Source: Nocardia fusca NBRC 14340
GTDB lineage: Bacteria > Actinomycetota > Actinomycetes > Mycobacteriales > Mycobacteriaceae
NCBI RefSeq assembly: GCF_001618425.1
Contig: NZ_BDCU01000040.1
Coordinates: 1-64,000, forward strand
Reading direction: 5' to 3'
DNA length: 64,000 nt
A program made the position numbers and the translations under genes. Shown here in pieces: positions 8,488 to 18,022 of the stretch (positions are counted from its first letter, which is position 1; each line of letters opens with the position of its first letter). The notes beneath the pieces are model-generated. The model saw nothing but the letters and a program-made list of their open reading frames with translations. It was not told where the DNA came from and did no database searches.

Positions 8488-9675
8488 GTGCATAACGACC
8501 GGGAAGGGGTAGCCACAATGGGCGGACCAATCGAGGCAGGCGAGTCCTACCTCGACTACAATGCCACCGCGCCACTCCGCCCCGAGGCACTCGCCGCGTC
8601 TGTCGACGCGATGCAAACGGTCGGGAATGCCTCTAGTCTGCACGGCGCGGGACGTCGCGCTGCGGAGAAGGTTAACAGGGCTCGCCGGCAGGTAGCAGGG
8701 CTCCTCAATTGTTCACCTGGTGAAGTCATTTTCACCTCCGGAGCCACCGAGGCGAACAACCTGGCCCTGCAGATCTCCTACACCGCCGGAAGATCGCTGG
8801 TGACAAGCCCCGTGGAGCACCCGGCCGTGCTCGCCGCAGCGCGGGCTCTGACCCGCGACCACCCTGATGACCTCGTGCTATTGCCGGTCGCCGCGGACGG
8901 CCTGGTGGATCTCAGCGCCCTCGACCGGGTCCTTGCCGCGCGTTCCGGCGGCACAGTGTCGTTGATGGCCGCGAACAACGAGACGGGCGTTCTCACCGAT
9001 ATCCGGATCGCTGCCAAGTCGGCCCATGAGGCCGGTGCCGTGATTCATACCGACGCCACACAGGTCATCGGGAGACTCCCTGTGGATGTCGCCGAACTCG
9101 ATGTGGACTTCCTGTCGCTGTCGGCTCACAAGTTCGGCGGCCCGCAAGGCGTCGGCGCCCTCTACGTCCGCCGCGGAGCGCGCGTGCTGTTTCGTCCACT
9201 GCTTCACGGCGGTGGGCAGGAACGAGGCTGGCGTGCAGGCACTCTCAACGTCGCCGGGATAGCAGGGCTGGGTGCCGCTGCTGAGGCAGCGCGTATCAGC
9301 ATGGAAGAAGAGGCTGCACGAATCGCTGTGCTGCGCGACCGGCTCGAGAGCCAACTGCTCCGGAACGTTCCCGGCTGCCGGATCAACGGCCGACCCGACC
9401 AACGCCTACCCGGCGTGATAAGCATCACATTTCCTGGTGTTCCCGCCGACGCTGTTCTGGCCGCTATGCCCGATGTCGCAGCCTCGGACGGTAGCGCCTG
9501 TTCGTCCGGTGCCCCGACTCCCAGCCATGTCTTGTTAGCGATGGGACTGTCGCGAGAAGACGCTGATTGCACTATCCGTTTCTCGCTGGGGCACGCCACC
9601 ACCAGCTCCGAGATCGAGCATGCAGCACAGGCCGTCGTGCGGGCCGTCGCGCAGGTCCGTTCGGCTATGACATAG
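8488..9675 (+). CDS. sspA: Cysteine desulfurase, SspA/DndA-like
   Basis: Pyridoxal-phosphate enzyme that would strip sulfur from L-cysteine and carry it as a persulfide for DNA phosphorothioation. Counting from the ATG at 8518: YLDYNATAPL near the N-terminus, TSGATEANN at 73-81, Schiff-base lysine in SAHKFGG (K205) and the catalytic cysteine loop SACSSG (C328). Length (385-395) is typical of IscS/NifS/DndA. Two starts are possible: GTG 8488 with AGGAG (inside the inverted repeat) or ATG 8518 with GGAAGGGG. It is the first gene of an operon with DUF4007, ATPase and PAPS-reductase-like genes, so it is assigned to the Ssp pathway rather than to Fe-S cluster assembly. Family is certain; the pathway assignment rests on neighbours. 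Confidence 0.93.
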   Translation: MHNDREGVATMGGPIEAGESYLDYNATAPLRPEALAASVDAMQTVGNASSLHGAGRRAAEKVNRARRQVAGLLNCSPGEVIFTSGATEANNLALQISYTAGRSLVTSPVEHPAVLAAARALTRDHPDDLVLLPVAADGLVDLSALDRVLAARSGGTVSLMAANNETGVLTDIRIAAKSAHEAGAVIHTDATQVIGRLPVDVAELDVDFLSLSAHKFGGPQGVGALYVRRGARVLFRPLLHGGGQERGWRAGTLNVAGIAGLGAAAEAARISMEEEAARIAVLRDRLESQLLRNVPGCRINGRPDQRLPGVISITFPGVPADAVLAAMPDVAASDGSACSSGAPTPSHVLLAMGLSREDADCTIRFSLGHATTSSEIEHAAQAVVRAVAQVRSAMT

Positions 9676-9751
9676 CCCGAACCTTTCGGGTCGGACCATG
9701 CCACGGCCCGCGCCATGCCAGAGCAAACCATTGGACTACAGAGAGGTTCGG

Positions 9752-10840
9752 ATGTCGGACGGTCGACTCGCGGATGCTGCCCATTTCGCCTTCGCGCGCC
9801 ATGAAACCTTCGCGCCGCGCTTCGGCTGGTTACACAAGTCGTATGTGCAGGTCAGAGACGACCCCAGCGCGTTCCTCGCCGACGATGCGCCCGTGTTGTT
9901 CGGCGTGGGCAAGAACATGGTCTACGCGATGCGGTACTGGTCGCGCGCGTTCAAGCTGACTCGTGAGCACTACCCCGCCCCCGGTGCCCGGTCGAAGTTC
10001 GCTTACCCGACGTGGGAGGCCCGCTGGCTCCTCGACGAGGACGGCGCCGACCCGTATCTGGAGGAGCACGGCAGCCTGTGGCTGCTGCACTGGTGGCTGG
10101 TGTCCTCTCGCCCCGGGGCGAAAAGTCACGCGCCTACCTGGTACACCGCGTTCCACCTCGCTCCATTTTCCCGATTCACGGTGGCAGACCTGACCCAGGT
10201 CGTGGTCCGGCATGTCAACTTCTCCTACAAGGAGAGCCCGGTCGAAGCTTCGATCGTCCGTGACATCGACTGTCTGACCAAGATGTACGCCCGGACCGCC
10301 CCGGAGAAAGCCGGATCCCCGGGCAACTACGAGGACCTACTCGCCTGCCCCTTCCGGGACCTCGACCTCCTCACGTTCGTCGGGACACGCGGGAAACCCG
10401 AATGGCAGTTCACCAGTGGGCACCGCACCACCCTGCCTGCACCAGTCCTGGCCTACGCCTGCCTCGACTACGCGGCCACGTTCACACGTCAGGCCAATTC
10501 GATCTCTGTTGCCCGCCTCGCGAACGAACCCGGTTCTCCGGGTCGCGCATTCCGGGTGAGGGAGAACGAAATCGTCAATGCCCTGAAGAAGGTCACCGCA
10601 ACCCATGGGCTGCTCAACCTGACCGAGACGGTCGGCCAACGCAGCCTCACATTCGCCGCTGACCCGCTCGACTTGGCATGGGAAGTCTTGGACGAACAGT
10701 ACGGCGGAGTCACCCGCCGCCCCGGATTTCCCAGCCGTGACGAATGGACCGCACGATTCCCCCAGCTGACCGCAGCCGAGCACAGGGAACACGCCACCAC
10801 GTCCGACAACACCGAGTCGCTCTTCGAGGAGACCGCGTGA
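9752..10840 (+). CDS. sspB: DUF4007 protein, SspB-like
   Basis: 362 residues. The N-terminus (FARHETFAPRFGWLHKSY, about residues 11-28) is the hallmark of DUF4007 proteins, and a second conserved stretch (FGVGKNMVYAMRYW) follows at about 48-61. In the SspABCD phosphorothioation system the DUF4007 subunit SspB is reported to nick DNA; I infer the same role. The ATG at 9752 has an AGAGAGG site and lies about 75 bp after the desulfurase gene. Its TGA overlaps the GTG of the next gene (GTGA). No internal breaks are seen. Confidence 0.85.
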   Translation: MSDGRLADAAHFAFARHETFAPRFGWLHKSYVQVRDDPSAFLADDAPVLFGVGKNMVYAMRYWSRAFKLTREHYPAPGARSKFAYPTWEARWLLDEDGADPYLEEHGSLWLLHWWLVSSRPGAKSHAPTWYTAFHLAPFSRFTVADLTQVVVRHVNFSYKESPVEASIVRDIDCLTKMYARTAPEKAGSPGNYEDLLACPFRDLDLLTFVGTRGKPEWQFTSGHRTTLPAPVLAYACLDYAATFTRQANSISVARLANEPGSPGRAFRVRENEIVNALKKVTATHGLLNLTETVGQRSLTFAADPLDLAWEVLDEQYGGVTRRPGFPSRDEWTARFPQLTAAEHREHATTSDNTESLFEETA

Positions 10841-13800
10841 CCACCGCATCGCCCACGCGCCCCCGCACCAGCGTGACCAGTCCTACGCCACGCTTCCCCG
10901 CCGGTATCGAACTCGTCGGCTCGCACATGCGCTCGACCAACCTGGAGCGCGACGTCCGCGACTCCCTGCACGACCCCTACGTCGGCGCCCAGGCCGTCGA
11001 CGTCATCGAACGGGTCGCCAGTGCAATCGCGGACAATCGACGCACCAGGGCATGGTCGTTCACCGGACCGTACGGGTCCGGAAAGTCCACCCTCTCCAAC
11101 TTCATCGACGCGCTACTGGGACAAGACCTCGAGCGACGCAAGGAAGCCGAACGCATCCTCAACGAGGCCAGCCCCGCACTCGCGCAGCGTCTCGGCACGG
11201 CACGCGACGCCGCGACCGCAGAAGGGTTCCTCGGCGGTGTAGCCACCGCACGCCGCGAACCTCTCGTGGTGACGCTTGCCCGCGCCCTGCATACCGCCGC
11301 GGAGCGGCGCTGGGGCAAGCGCATTCCCAAACCGGTCGCCGCGGCGCTCGACAGATGTGCCGACCCGGATTCTGCGGGCGCCAAGGAAATCCTCGAGGCG
11401 GTCACCGTCCTGACCTCCGACGGACAACCCCTTCTTCTCGTCATCGACGAGTTCGGCAAGACGCTCGAGCACCTCGCCGGACACAACGAGTTCAGCGGCG
11501 CACAGCACGATCTGTTCCTGCTACAAGAACTCGCCGAGAAGGCCGCCGGCGCCAAAGGGCTGCCTGTCTATCTGATGACCTTGCAGCACCTGTCGTTCAT
11601 GGACTACGCCTCGCGGTCGAGCGAGCTCAAGACCCGGGAATGGGCCAAGATCCAGGGCCGCTTCGAAGACATCACTTTCGTCCCACACCACGGGGACTCC
11701 CTAGAGCTCCTGCGCCGAGCCCTCGATCATTCGAACGTGAGCCGCTCCGGACATGCCTTGATCGCCAAGTCGGCGGAGGCATCCGCAGACATCTGGACTC
11801 AGCACGGCCTCGGGGTCCTCGCCGACCTCGGGCCCGCGCATTTCGCGGACCTCTACCCGCTGCACCCCCTCACCGCTCTGGCCGCGCCGATCCTCGCCGC
11901 GCAGATCGGGCAGCACGACCGCAGCCTCACCGGATTCCTCAACAGTGGCGAACCCAACACCGTCCGATACACGCTGGCCCGTCACTCCAAGCAGAAAACC
12001 GACACCGCCGGCACGGTGCAGCTGCCGCAGCTCTACGACTACTTCCTGAACTCCGGTCGCACGACCCTGCTCGCCTCGGTCAACGCAACCCGGTGGATCG
12101 AAGTCGATATGCGCATTCGCGAAGCGAACGGCCTTCCGGACGCCGACCAGGACATCGTCAAAACCGTCGGAGTGCTCAACCTCATCGACTCCGACGGCGT
12201 CCTCAGCGCCACGGCACCGATGATCCACTTCGCCCTGCACAACCCGACCGAGGTGGACGATCCCGACGCCTTCCTCGCCCTCCAAGAACGACTCACCGGC
12301 CTCGTCAAGAAGGGCCTGCTCGTTCGTCGCGAATTCAGCGGCGAGTACCGCGTTTGGCAGGGCACCGATGTCGATATCGACGGCCGGCTCAAAGAGATCA
12401 CCGCTCACCTCGACGAGGTATCGGTAATTCGCCGCCTCGGCGACTTCGTCCCACAGGCCTTCGTCGCAGGACGCCACAGCCAGGTCACCGGGATGATGCG
12501 CGTGTTCTATTCCGCGGTCAGCGGGCCGGAAACCAACCGCATCGCCGCTCCCGACAACCTGAAAGAACCCGCCGACGGTCTCCTCATCTTCCACCTCGGT
12601 ACCGACGCCGACCGACCGAACGTCGACTCATCCCTGCCGGTACTCGTCGGTACGACCCCCGACCCGAAATCAGTGGTCGCAACAGCGAAATATCTGGTCG
12701 CGCTGAAAGAACTCAGCAACGAGCACGACCTCGACCATGTTGCCCGACGCGAGATCACCGAACGAATCGTGCAAGCCGAGGCCGAACTACTCGATCTGGT
12801 CCAAGAAGCCTTCTATCCACCGTCGGCCCAGGCGTCGTGGTGTTTGTGGCACAGTGGAATCGCCCCCGCCGCAGAGCCTGACGCCTCAAATCTCCGAGCG
12901 CGCAGCCTCAACGGGCTGGTCTCCTTGGCCTGCGAGGCGGTATATCCGCATACGCCGCACATCCGCAACGAGATGCTCGGCCGTCATGTCCTGACAAGTC
13001 AAGCTGCCCAGGCCCGCGGCGTACTGCTGGGGGCCATGCTCTCTGGGTCCGCGCAGAAGAATCTCGGCTTCAACGACGGATACCGTGCCGAACGCGCTAT
13101 GTACAGCGGTGTACTCGCCTACCTCGGCCTGCATCGAGAAAATGGAGTGACGCAGGCCGAAACTCAGCACGACAGTCTTCTCCCCTACGGTTTCTCGCCC
13201 CCGGGCCCGGGCCACGAACATGCCCAGCCGGCCTGGAATGCTTTGAACGAGACTTTGACGGCAGCCACCAAGCAAACCAGCCTCGAGCAGGTCATCCGGG
13301 TATTGATGAGTCCGCCCTTCGGACTGAAAGCTGGCGTCGTTCCTGTCTTTCTGATCCCGGCCTTGGTCATTCGCCAGCACGATGTCGCCCTGTTCGAGGA
13401 GGGTACCTACCTTCCGCGACTTGCTCCTGAGGTGGTTGAACGTCTCGTCAAAGCCCCGGCGCGCTTCTCGATCAAGTGCACCCCGGCCGGAAAGGGCCAG
13501 CGTGGTAGCGTCCTCAAGAAGCTGATGGTCTCACTCGGCGTGGAGCCGACGCGTTCCAAGGCCGTACGCAACCCCGACATCCTTCCCGTGGCCCGTGCTT
13601 TGATCGCCCGCGTAGCCGGCCTCAACAAGTACGGCAGGACAACCAAGAACATCTCGGCAGACGCTCAAGCTGTGCGTGCGACCATCACCAAGGCGCTCGA
13701 CCCCGACGACCTGATCTTCAACGCCTTGCCCAGGACGTTAGGGCTGCCCGAAATCGCCACTGACGCGCGGGTAGACGCAGAGGCTGCGAAAACGTATGTC

Positions 13801-14415
13801 GACCGTCTCACGGCAGCAGCCGATGAGCTTGCCTCCATCAACACCGAACTGCGCACCGACGTCGTGCGTTCTCTGGCCGAGGAGTTCCGCCTGCCCGCGA
13901 CGCTGCCGACTCTTCGCTCCGAGCTCGCGGCCCGACTTCAGGGATTCAGCGACGCAGCCCTGACATCAGAGCTGCGGGGCTTCGTCGACTTCGCTCTCAG
14001 CGAGAGTCTCGAGGACGAGGACTGGCTCGATCCGATCGTCGTCCGGTTGACCAACTCTGCGCTCGGCGACTGGGACGACCGCGAAGCCGACGCCTTCCCG
14101 CAGAAGGCACGGGCCATGGCCTCCGCGCTCGACCGCGTCGGGCACCTCCATAATTCCGCCCAAGAATTGCACGGTCCGGAAGAAAAGCTCGACGCGCAGT
14201 TGTTGACCTTGACCGACAGCAGCGGCGTCGAACAGCGCACCTTGATCTACATACCGGCACAGGTCCGCAACGACGCAGACACTATGGCCGCGGATGCCGT
14301 GAAACAGGCCGAGAAGATACTCGGTCCAGACGGCGCACGCATCCTGCTCGCCGCCCTCGCGCAGCGCGTCGCCGACGTCACGATCGCCGCAAGCGAACGA
14401 AAGGACCGGAAGTGA
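10837..14415 (+). CDS. sspC: Large P-loop ATPase, SspC-like
   Basis: 1192 residues. Walker A GPYGSGKST at about 77-85 and Walker B LLLVIDEFGK at about 198-207 define an AAA/STAND-like ATPase at the N-terminus. The remaining 900 residues are helical and lack a motif I can name. Size and position between the DUF4007 and PP-loop genes match SspC, whose ATPase activity is needed for phosphorothioation and for coupling to restriction. It starts at GTG 10837, overlapping the stop of sspB by 4 nt, and ends overlapping the next gene by 4 nt (GTGA at both junctions), so the three genes form a tight operon. Confidence 0.85.
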   Translation: MTTASPTRPRTSVTSPTPRFPAGIELVGSHMRSTNLERDVRDSLHDPYVGAQAVDVIERVASAIADNRRTRAWSFTGPYGSGKSTLSNFIDALLGQDLERRKEAERILNEASPALAQRLGTARDAATAEGFLGGVATARREPLVVTLARALHTAAERRWGKRIPKPVAAALDRCADPDSAGAKEILEAVTVLTSDGQPLLLVIDEFGKTLEHLAGHNEFSGAQHDLFLLQELAEKAAGAKGLPVYLMTLQHLSFMDYASRSSELKTREWAKIQGRFEDITFVPHHGDSLELLRRALDHSNVSRSGHALIAKSAEASADIWTQHGLGVLADLGPAHFADLYPLHPLTALAAPILAAQIGQHDRSLTGFLNSGEPNTVRYTLARHSKQKTDTAGTVQLPQLYDYFLNSGRTTLLASVNATRWIEVDMRIREANGLPDADQDIVKTVGVLNLIDSDGVLSATAPMIHFALHNPTEVDDPDAFLALQERLTGLVKKGLLVRREFSGEYRVWQGTDVDIDGRLKEITAHLDEVSVIRRLGDFVPQAFVAGRHSQVTGMMRVFYSAVSGPETNRIAAPDNLKEPADGLLIFHLGTDADRPNVDSSLPVLVGTTPDPKSVVATAKYLVALKELSNEHDLDHVARREITERIVQAEAELLDLVQEAFYPPSAQASWCLWHSGIAPAAEPDASNLRARSLNGLVSLACEAVYPHTPHIRNEMLGRHVLTSQAAQARGVLLGAMLSGSAQKNLGFNDGYRAERAMYSGVLAYLGLHRENGVTQAETQHDSLLPYGFSPPGPGHEHAQPAWNALNETLTAATKQTSLEQVIRVLMSPPFGLKAGVVPVFLIPALVIRQHDVALFEEGTYLPRLAPEVVERLVKAPARFSIKCTPAGKGQRGSVLKKLMVSLGVEPTRSKAVRNPDILPVARALIARVAGLNKYGRTTKNISADAQAVRATITKALDPDDLIFNALPRTLGLPEIATDARVDAEAAKTYVDRLTAAADELASINTELRTDVVRSLAEEFRLPATLPTLRSELAARLQGFSDAALTSELRGFVDFALSESLEDEDWLDPIVVRLTNSALGDWDDREADAFPQKARAMASALDRVGHLHNSAQELHGPEEKLDAQLLTLTDSSGVEQRTLIYIPAQVRNDADTMAADAVKQAEKILGPDGARILLAALAQRVADVTIAASERKDRK

Positions 14416-15245
14416 CCGACACAGACAACCCCCAGAAGGTCAGGCACGTACTCGGCATCTCCGGCGGCAAAGACTCTTCGGCACTTGCCGTCTACATGCG
14501 CGACCGCGTACCCGAGATGGAGTACTTCTTCTGCGACACCGGCGCCGAACTCCCCGAAACCTATGAGTACCTCAACCGCCTCGAAGCCGCCCTGGGCAAA
14601 CCCATCGTGCGCCTCAACGCCGATCGCGACTTCGACCACTGGATGCAGGTCTACCAGGGAACCCTCCCCAGCCCCCAGATGCGCTGGTGCACCAAGAACC
14701 TCAAGATCAAACCACTCGAAGAATGGGTCGGCGACGACAGAGTCATCTCCTACGTCGCGATCCGAGCCGACGAAAACCGACTCGGATACGTCAGCACCAA
14801 ACCGAACATCGAAGCTGTCTTTCCCTTCCGCGAGGATGACATCGACAAAGACGGCGTCATGCGCATTCTCGACGAGGCCGGCATCGGCCTGCCCGCATAC
14901 TACGAATGGCGCACCCGCTCCGGCTGCTATTTCTGCTTCTTCCAGCGCAAGCACGAGTGGGTCGGCCTCAAAGAGCGGCACCCCGAACTGTTCGACCGAG
15001 CAGTCGAATACGAAGAAAAGGCCCGCTACCGCCACACTGCCATGAAAGGCCGCAACTACACCTGGTCACAAGGCGAGTCGCTACCGGAACTCATCGACCG
15101 CAAGGACGAAATCGAGGCCAAACACCAGGTAGCCCTGGAACGCGCCGCCCGGCGAATCAAACCCAACCGACCCCTCCTTGAGGTACTGAACGACGCACTC
15201 GACGAAGACGACGATGAGGCAGGCTGCTCGGTCTGCCATCTGTAA
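14412..15245 (+). CDS. sspD: PP-loop (PAPS reductase-like) sulfurtransferase, SspD/DndC-like
   Basis: 277 residues. The PP-loop SGGKDSS at 17-23 binds ATP and would adenylate or activate the DNA backbone for sulfur insertion, as proposed for DndC and SspD. RWCTKNLKIKP (C93) is the conserved PAPS-reductase-like segment. CYFC (172-175) and CSVC near the C-terminus (272-275) supply cysteines for a possible iron-sulfur cluster, as reported for DndC. Starts at GTG 14412, overlapping the ATPase gene. Last gene of the operon, with a strong hairpin 66 bp downstream. Confidence 0.92.
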   Translation: MTDTDNPQKVRHVLGISGGKDSSALAVYMRDRVPEMEYFFCDTGAELPETYEYLNRLEAALGKPIVRLNADRDFDHWMQVYQGTLPSPQMRWCTKNLKIKPLEEWVGDDRVISYVAIRADENRLGYVSTKPNIEAVFPFREDDIDKDGVMRILDEAGIGLPAYYEWRTRSGCYFCFFQRKHEWVGLKERHPELFDRAVEYEEKARYRHTAMKGRNYTWSQGESLPELIDRKDEIEAKHQVALERAARRIKPNRPLLEVLNDALDEDDDEAGCSVCHL

Positions 15246-15310
15246 CGGGGTGCCGGTGCAAGTCCAACACTCGGAGCAGCCGCGAAACACCCTCAGGTCC
15301 CTCGCATTAC

Positions 15311-15340
15311 TGGGGCCCTCCACGAAAGCGGAGGGCCCCA
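15311..15340 (+). terminator. Hairpin terminator after sspD
   Basis: An 11-bp perfect stem (TGGGGCCCTCC and its complement) with an 8-nt loop. There is no T-run, which is common for actinomycete terminators. Its place just after the last gene of the ssp operon supports termination. Confidence 0.65.
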
Positions 15341-15532
15341 GCCCCACCGACCGTTCGCACTCTCTCGTCGCGGGCCCTAATCAGATCATGCCCTGTGTCT
15401 TGACTTAACCGACACTCAAGGCATGCGACGGACTGCCACTGACGACTGACGAGAGGGTTTCTCGCCCCTAAGTGCCGCCCGGTCGGGACAACACCGCCTT
15501 TATGGGCTCAGAGCGTCCCGATTCCGACGGGT

Positions 15533-15563
15533 GGCCGACAGGCTTACTGGTTCGCCTGCGGCC
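15533..15563 (-). terminator. Possible hairpin terminator after dndB-like gene
   Basis: GGCCGACAGGC and GCCTGCGGCC form a 10-bp stem with one bulged A and a 10-nt loop. It lies 47 bp beyond the stop of the leftward DndB-like gene, in the convergent gap with sspD. The rest of this 360-bp gap holds no gene. Confidence 0.4.
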
Positions 15564-15609
15564 GACCAACTGACTGGATGGCGAGCGACCTGGCCTGGTT
15601 TGTTGCCAT

Positions 15610-16914
15610 TCATCGAGTTTCAGAGATTTGTAGTCTCTTCGCCAGCTCGTCGATCGCTACCGGATATCGGTCGTTCTTGAGGTTGCGATAGTTTCGCAAC
15701 GCGCGTTCAATCTGTGCGCGAGAGTTCGGCGCCAAGTGCGCGAGGAGTAGCTGATGCAGGGCCTCGTTGTTCTCTTTTGCAGTGATCATCTTGCCAGCGC
15801 GATTGCCACCAGGCGTGTCTTGCCATACTGATGAGAATGGCGCGGAAGTCATCTTCCAGTCCAGTTCTCCCAGTCGACGAAGGAGTTCGGGCCACTCAAG
15901 CAGACGCTGGTCCATGATGTGACGGACGGCCTTCGCCACCTGAATCTGGACCGCAGGGCGCATGAACGGATGCCCATCGCCATCACGCCCCTTAGGCGCG
16001 CGGAGGTCCCTCGGGGCCGGATGGGCCTCGTAGCGACTACGGACGTTTCCGCAGGCAGCAAGAAGTTCGTCGATACGTTTGACGATTATCTCGTAACTCT
16101 CATCGAGAATGTCATCCGTGGCCCGCTGGGAGATCTTGCTCATACTGTCGTGGAGGCCGTATCCAAGGTTGGTGACCAGGTCGTACAGTATCCCGATCGT
16201 CGTCCAGGCAGTGCCCGTGACGCCGACCTGGCGGGTGGCCAGCTTGAGTTCGCCATCATGGCCGACCTTGTTGAACACCTGCACCACATTGTCGTGGCCC
16301 AGAAAGGGATGGTCATCCAGCAGTCGGCGAGTAAGGATTGCGAACCCGTCGTCTTCATCGAGAGCTATGTTCTCTTGAGCAGTTGTCTTAACCGCGTTGC
16401 GATTGATGTTAGTGAAGAGACGGCGAGTCCTACGGCGCCCCGCGTCATCATCGAAATGCGGGACGACTATCACACTAATATCCTCACGCCCCAACTCTGG
16501 ATTCCGCTTAACCGCATCCTTGATTGCCTTCAAACGATGCTGCCCGTCCAGCGCGAAGAACTGATGGGTGCCGTCAAAAGTGAGCACACCAAAGTTGCGG
16601 TCCATCCCTGCCAGTACATCACCATTTTCGGAGTTTTTTTCCATCTCCAGCGGAAGGTACTCCGGGGCCCCTCCCCAGGCTGCGACGATAATCGCACCAA
16701 GGAATCGATTCTCGTTTGTCAGTAGGTAGTTGGTTATCTCAGCTGTGCGTGTACCGACCCCCCGCTGGATCATGGTCGCTAGATCTTTGTTGCCACCCAG
16801 CTCATGCGCGAAGTTGATCTCACGCGCCACCGCCGCATAGCTCATGAGACACGAATAGTAGGTCCAGTTACCAACTCTTGCTTCAAAAGCCGGCACGAAC
16901 GTCTTGGAGGGCAT
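15610..16914 (-). CDS. dndB: DGQHR-domain protein, DndB-like
   Basis: 434 residues from the ATG at 16914, which has AAGGAAGAG 7 nt upstream (an ATG 18 nt earlier has no such site). The signature DGQHR is at 123-127 (ALDGQHRLKAI), with FTNINRNA further on (about residue 172), both typical of DndB and ParB-fold DGQHR proteins. DndB binds DNA, hydrolyses ATP in some reports and represses dnd operons or tunes modification frequency. Here it follows a GIY-YIG gene by 25 bp and converges on an Ssp-type rather than a Dnd-type operon, which is not the usual arrangement I know. Confidence 0.82.
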   Translation of the reverse strand: MPSKTFVPAFEARVGNWTYYSCLMSYAAVAREINFAHELGGNKDLATMIQRGVGTRTAEITNYLLTNENRFLGAIIVAAWGGAPEYLPLEMEKNSENGDVLAGMDRNFGVLTFDGTHQFFALDGQHRLKAIKDAVKRNPELGREDISVIVVPHFDDDAGRRRTRRLFTNINRNAVKTTAQENIALDEDDGFAILTRRLLDDHPFLGHDNVVQVFNKVGHDGELKLATRQVGVTGTAWTTIGILYDLVTNLGYGLHDSMSKISQRATDDILDESYEIIVKRIDELLAACGNVRSRYEAHPAPRDLRAPKGRDGDGHPFMRPAVQIQVAKAVRHIMDQRLLEWPELLRRLGELDWKMTSAPFSSVWQDTPGGNRAGKMITAKENNEALHQLLLAHLAPNSRAQIERALRNYRNLKNDRYPVAIDELAKRLQISETR

Positions 16915-16939
16915 AGCGTCTCTTCCTTGCATAGTGTTC

Positions 16940-17563
16940 TCAGGATGTCCAGGCAGCTCGTGCAGCGCCCAGGCGTCCGCGTAGTTTGGGGCGGTCTGAG
17001 TCGTTGAGCGGCGGGTTCCACAAGCGGATGAGCCTCTTTTCCAGACCTCTGATTTTGGTTCGATCGGAGATTGTGGTGCACCAAAATTCCATCGGGCGCA
17101 GCGGAAGGTAGCGGCTCAGCTTCTGTTCACGGGTTATCGGTTCGGTATCGGTCCACAAGGCTTCCGGGCTTGCTCGTAAGTAACGACGGTATTCCTTGTA
17201 CCGCCGACGGATGGTATTGCCGTCACCGGTTCTCGAAGCGCCCGCTTGTCCTACGTACAGAAGCTGAGGGAAGCTGCCATGAGAAGAAGGACGGCCATCC
17301 ACCGCAAACGCAAACTGAGGCCGCCAGACGAACATGTACAGGCCCGGCTCGTCGGGAAGGCTAGAGGCCAGATTTCCGGTTGCCTCGTAGACCTCCCATG
17401 GTGACGCAAACTCCCGCAGGTCATCGTCAAGTTGCGTACAGCTGGCCGCATCCAGCATACGAAGCAGACCGACCTCGATCGGGAGCGCAGGGCTATCTTC
17501 TTCACGATACCGGTGCACTATACGGTTCAGCGCGTCCCCGCCCGGCGCACTGGATACAGACAT
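16940..17563 (-). CDS. GIY-YIG nuclease family protein
   Basis: 207 residues from the ATG at 17563, preceded by GGGAGAAG. The GIY-YIG core is recognisable: GLY at 74-76, YVG at 103-105, arginines at about 111 and 119-121, the metal-binding Glu in GLEKRLI (E175) and a conserved Asn in NPPLND (N188). So the protein is a probable single-strand or nicking endonuclease. The N-terminal 65 residues are specific to it. It is the first gene of a two-gene operon with the DndB-like protein, opposite the phosphorothioation operon, so a role as a modification-sensing or self/non-self nuclease is likely but unproven. Confidence 0.82.
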   Translation of the reverse strand: MSVSSAPGGDALNRIVHRYREEDSPALPIEVGLLRMLDAASCTQLDDDLREFASPWEVYEATGNLASSLPDEPGLYMFVWRPQFAFAVDGRPSSHGSFPQLLYVGQAGASRTGDGNTIRRRYKEYRRYLRASPEALWTDTEPITREQKLSRYLPLRPMEFWCTTISDRTKIRGLEKRLIRLWNPPLNDSDRPKLRGRLGAARAAWTS

Positions 17564-17968
17564 ACGCACTTCTCCCGAAAAATCCTGTTGCACAGATGAT
17601 CCAGTGTGCCAGACGGAGCCGACAGCCCCTGAGCCTCCGCACGCCGCAGCTACGAAATCAACTTCGACACCGACCGGCCGCCCCGGAGGCACCGATCGCC
17701 TCCGTTTCGTTGCTCGATTCACGCCACCGGAAACCAGGGAGCAGTCGGACCAGTTGGCGAATCCGCAGCGGCTCATGTCCACCTGGACCAGGGGGCCATG
17801 TATCAACTCATGTCGGAGAGGAGCCCAGATCGCACTTCGAGCTTTCTTGCGCGCGCTCGAATGCTCTCAGCCGAGCCAGCGCATTGCGACCGCGTAGCGT
17901 CGCGCTTGCTACGCGATGGCCCGCCTTGTTCACGTGGATCCAAATCAAGCCCGACCGTTGCAGTTGAC
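17564..17968. other. Intergenic region left of the IS
   Basis: About 400 bp between the GIY-YIG gene and the IS left end. It should carry the leftward promoter of the GIY-YIG/dndB-like operon. I see no convincing gene in it; open frames on both strands have no protein-like composition. Confidence 0.5.
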
Positions 17969-18022
17969 TGAACCGTCACGGGTTTGGGGCCGCTTCCTTC
18001 TTTGAGGAAGATGGTCTCCATC

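Noticed and set aside
8488..9675. Housekeeping iscS/sufS
   Set aside because: No Fe-S assembly genes nearby; the tight operon with DUF4007, ATPase and PP-loop genes points to phosphorothioation.
11052..12881. 609-codon plus-strand frame inside the large ATPase gene
   Set aside because: Arg/Pro-rich reading of the +1 frame of sspC; the true frame has Walker motifs and continuous protein-like sequence.
15245..15610. Small RNA or toxin gene between sspD and the dndB-like gene
   Set aside because: Only two hairpins typical of terminators; no open frame with a start site.
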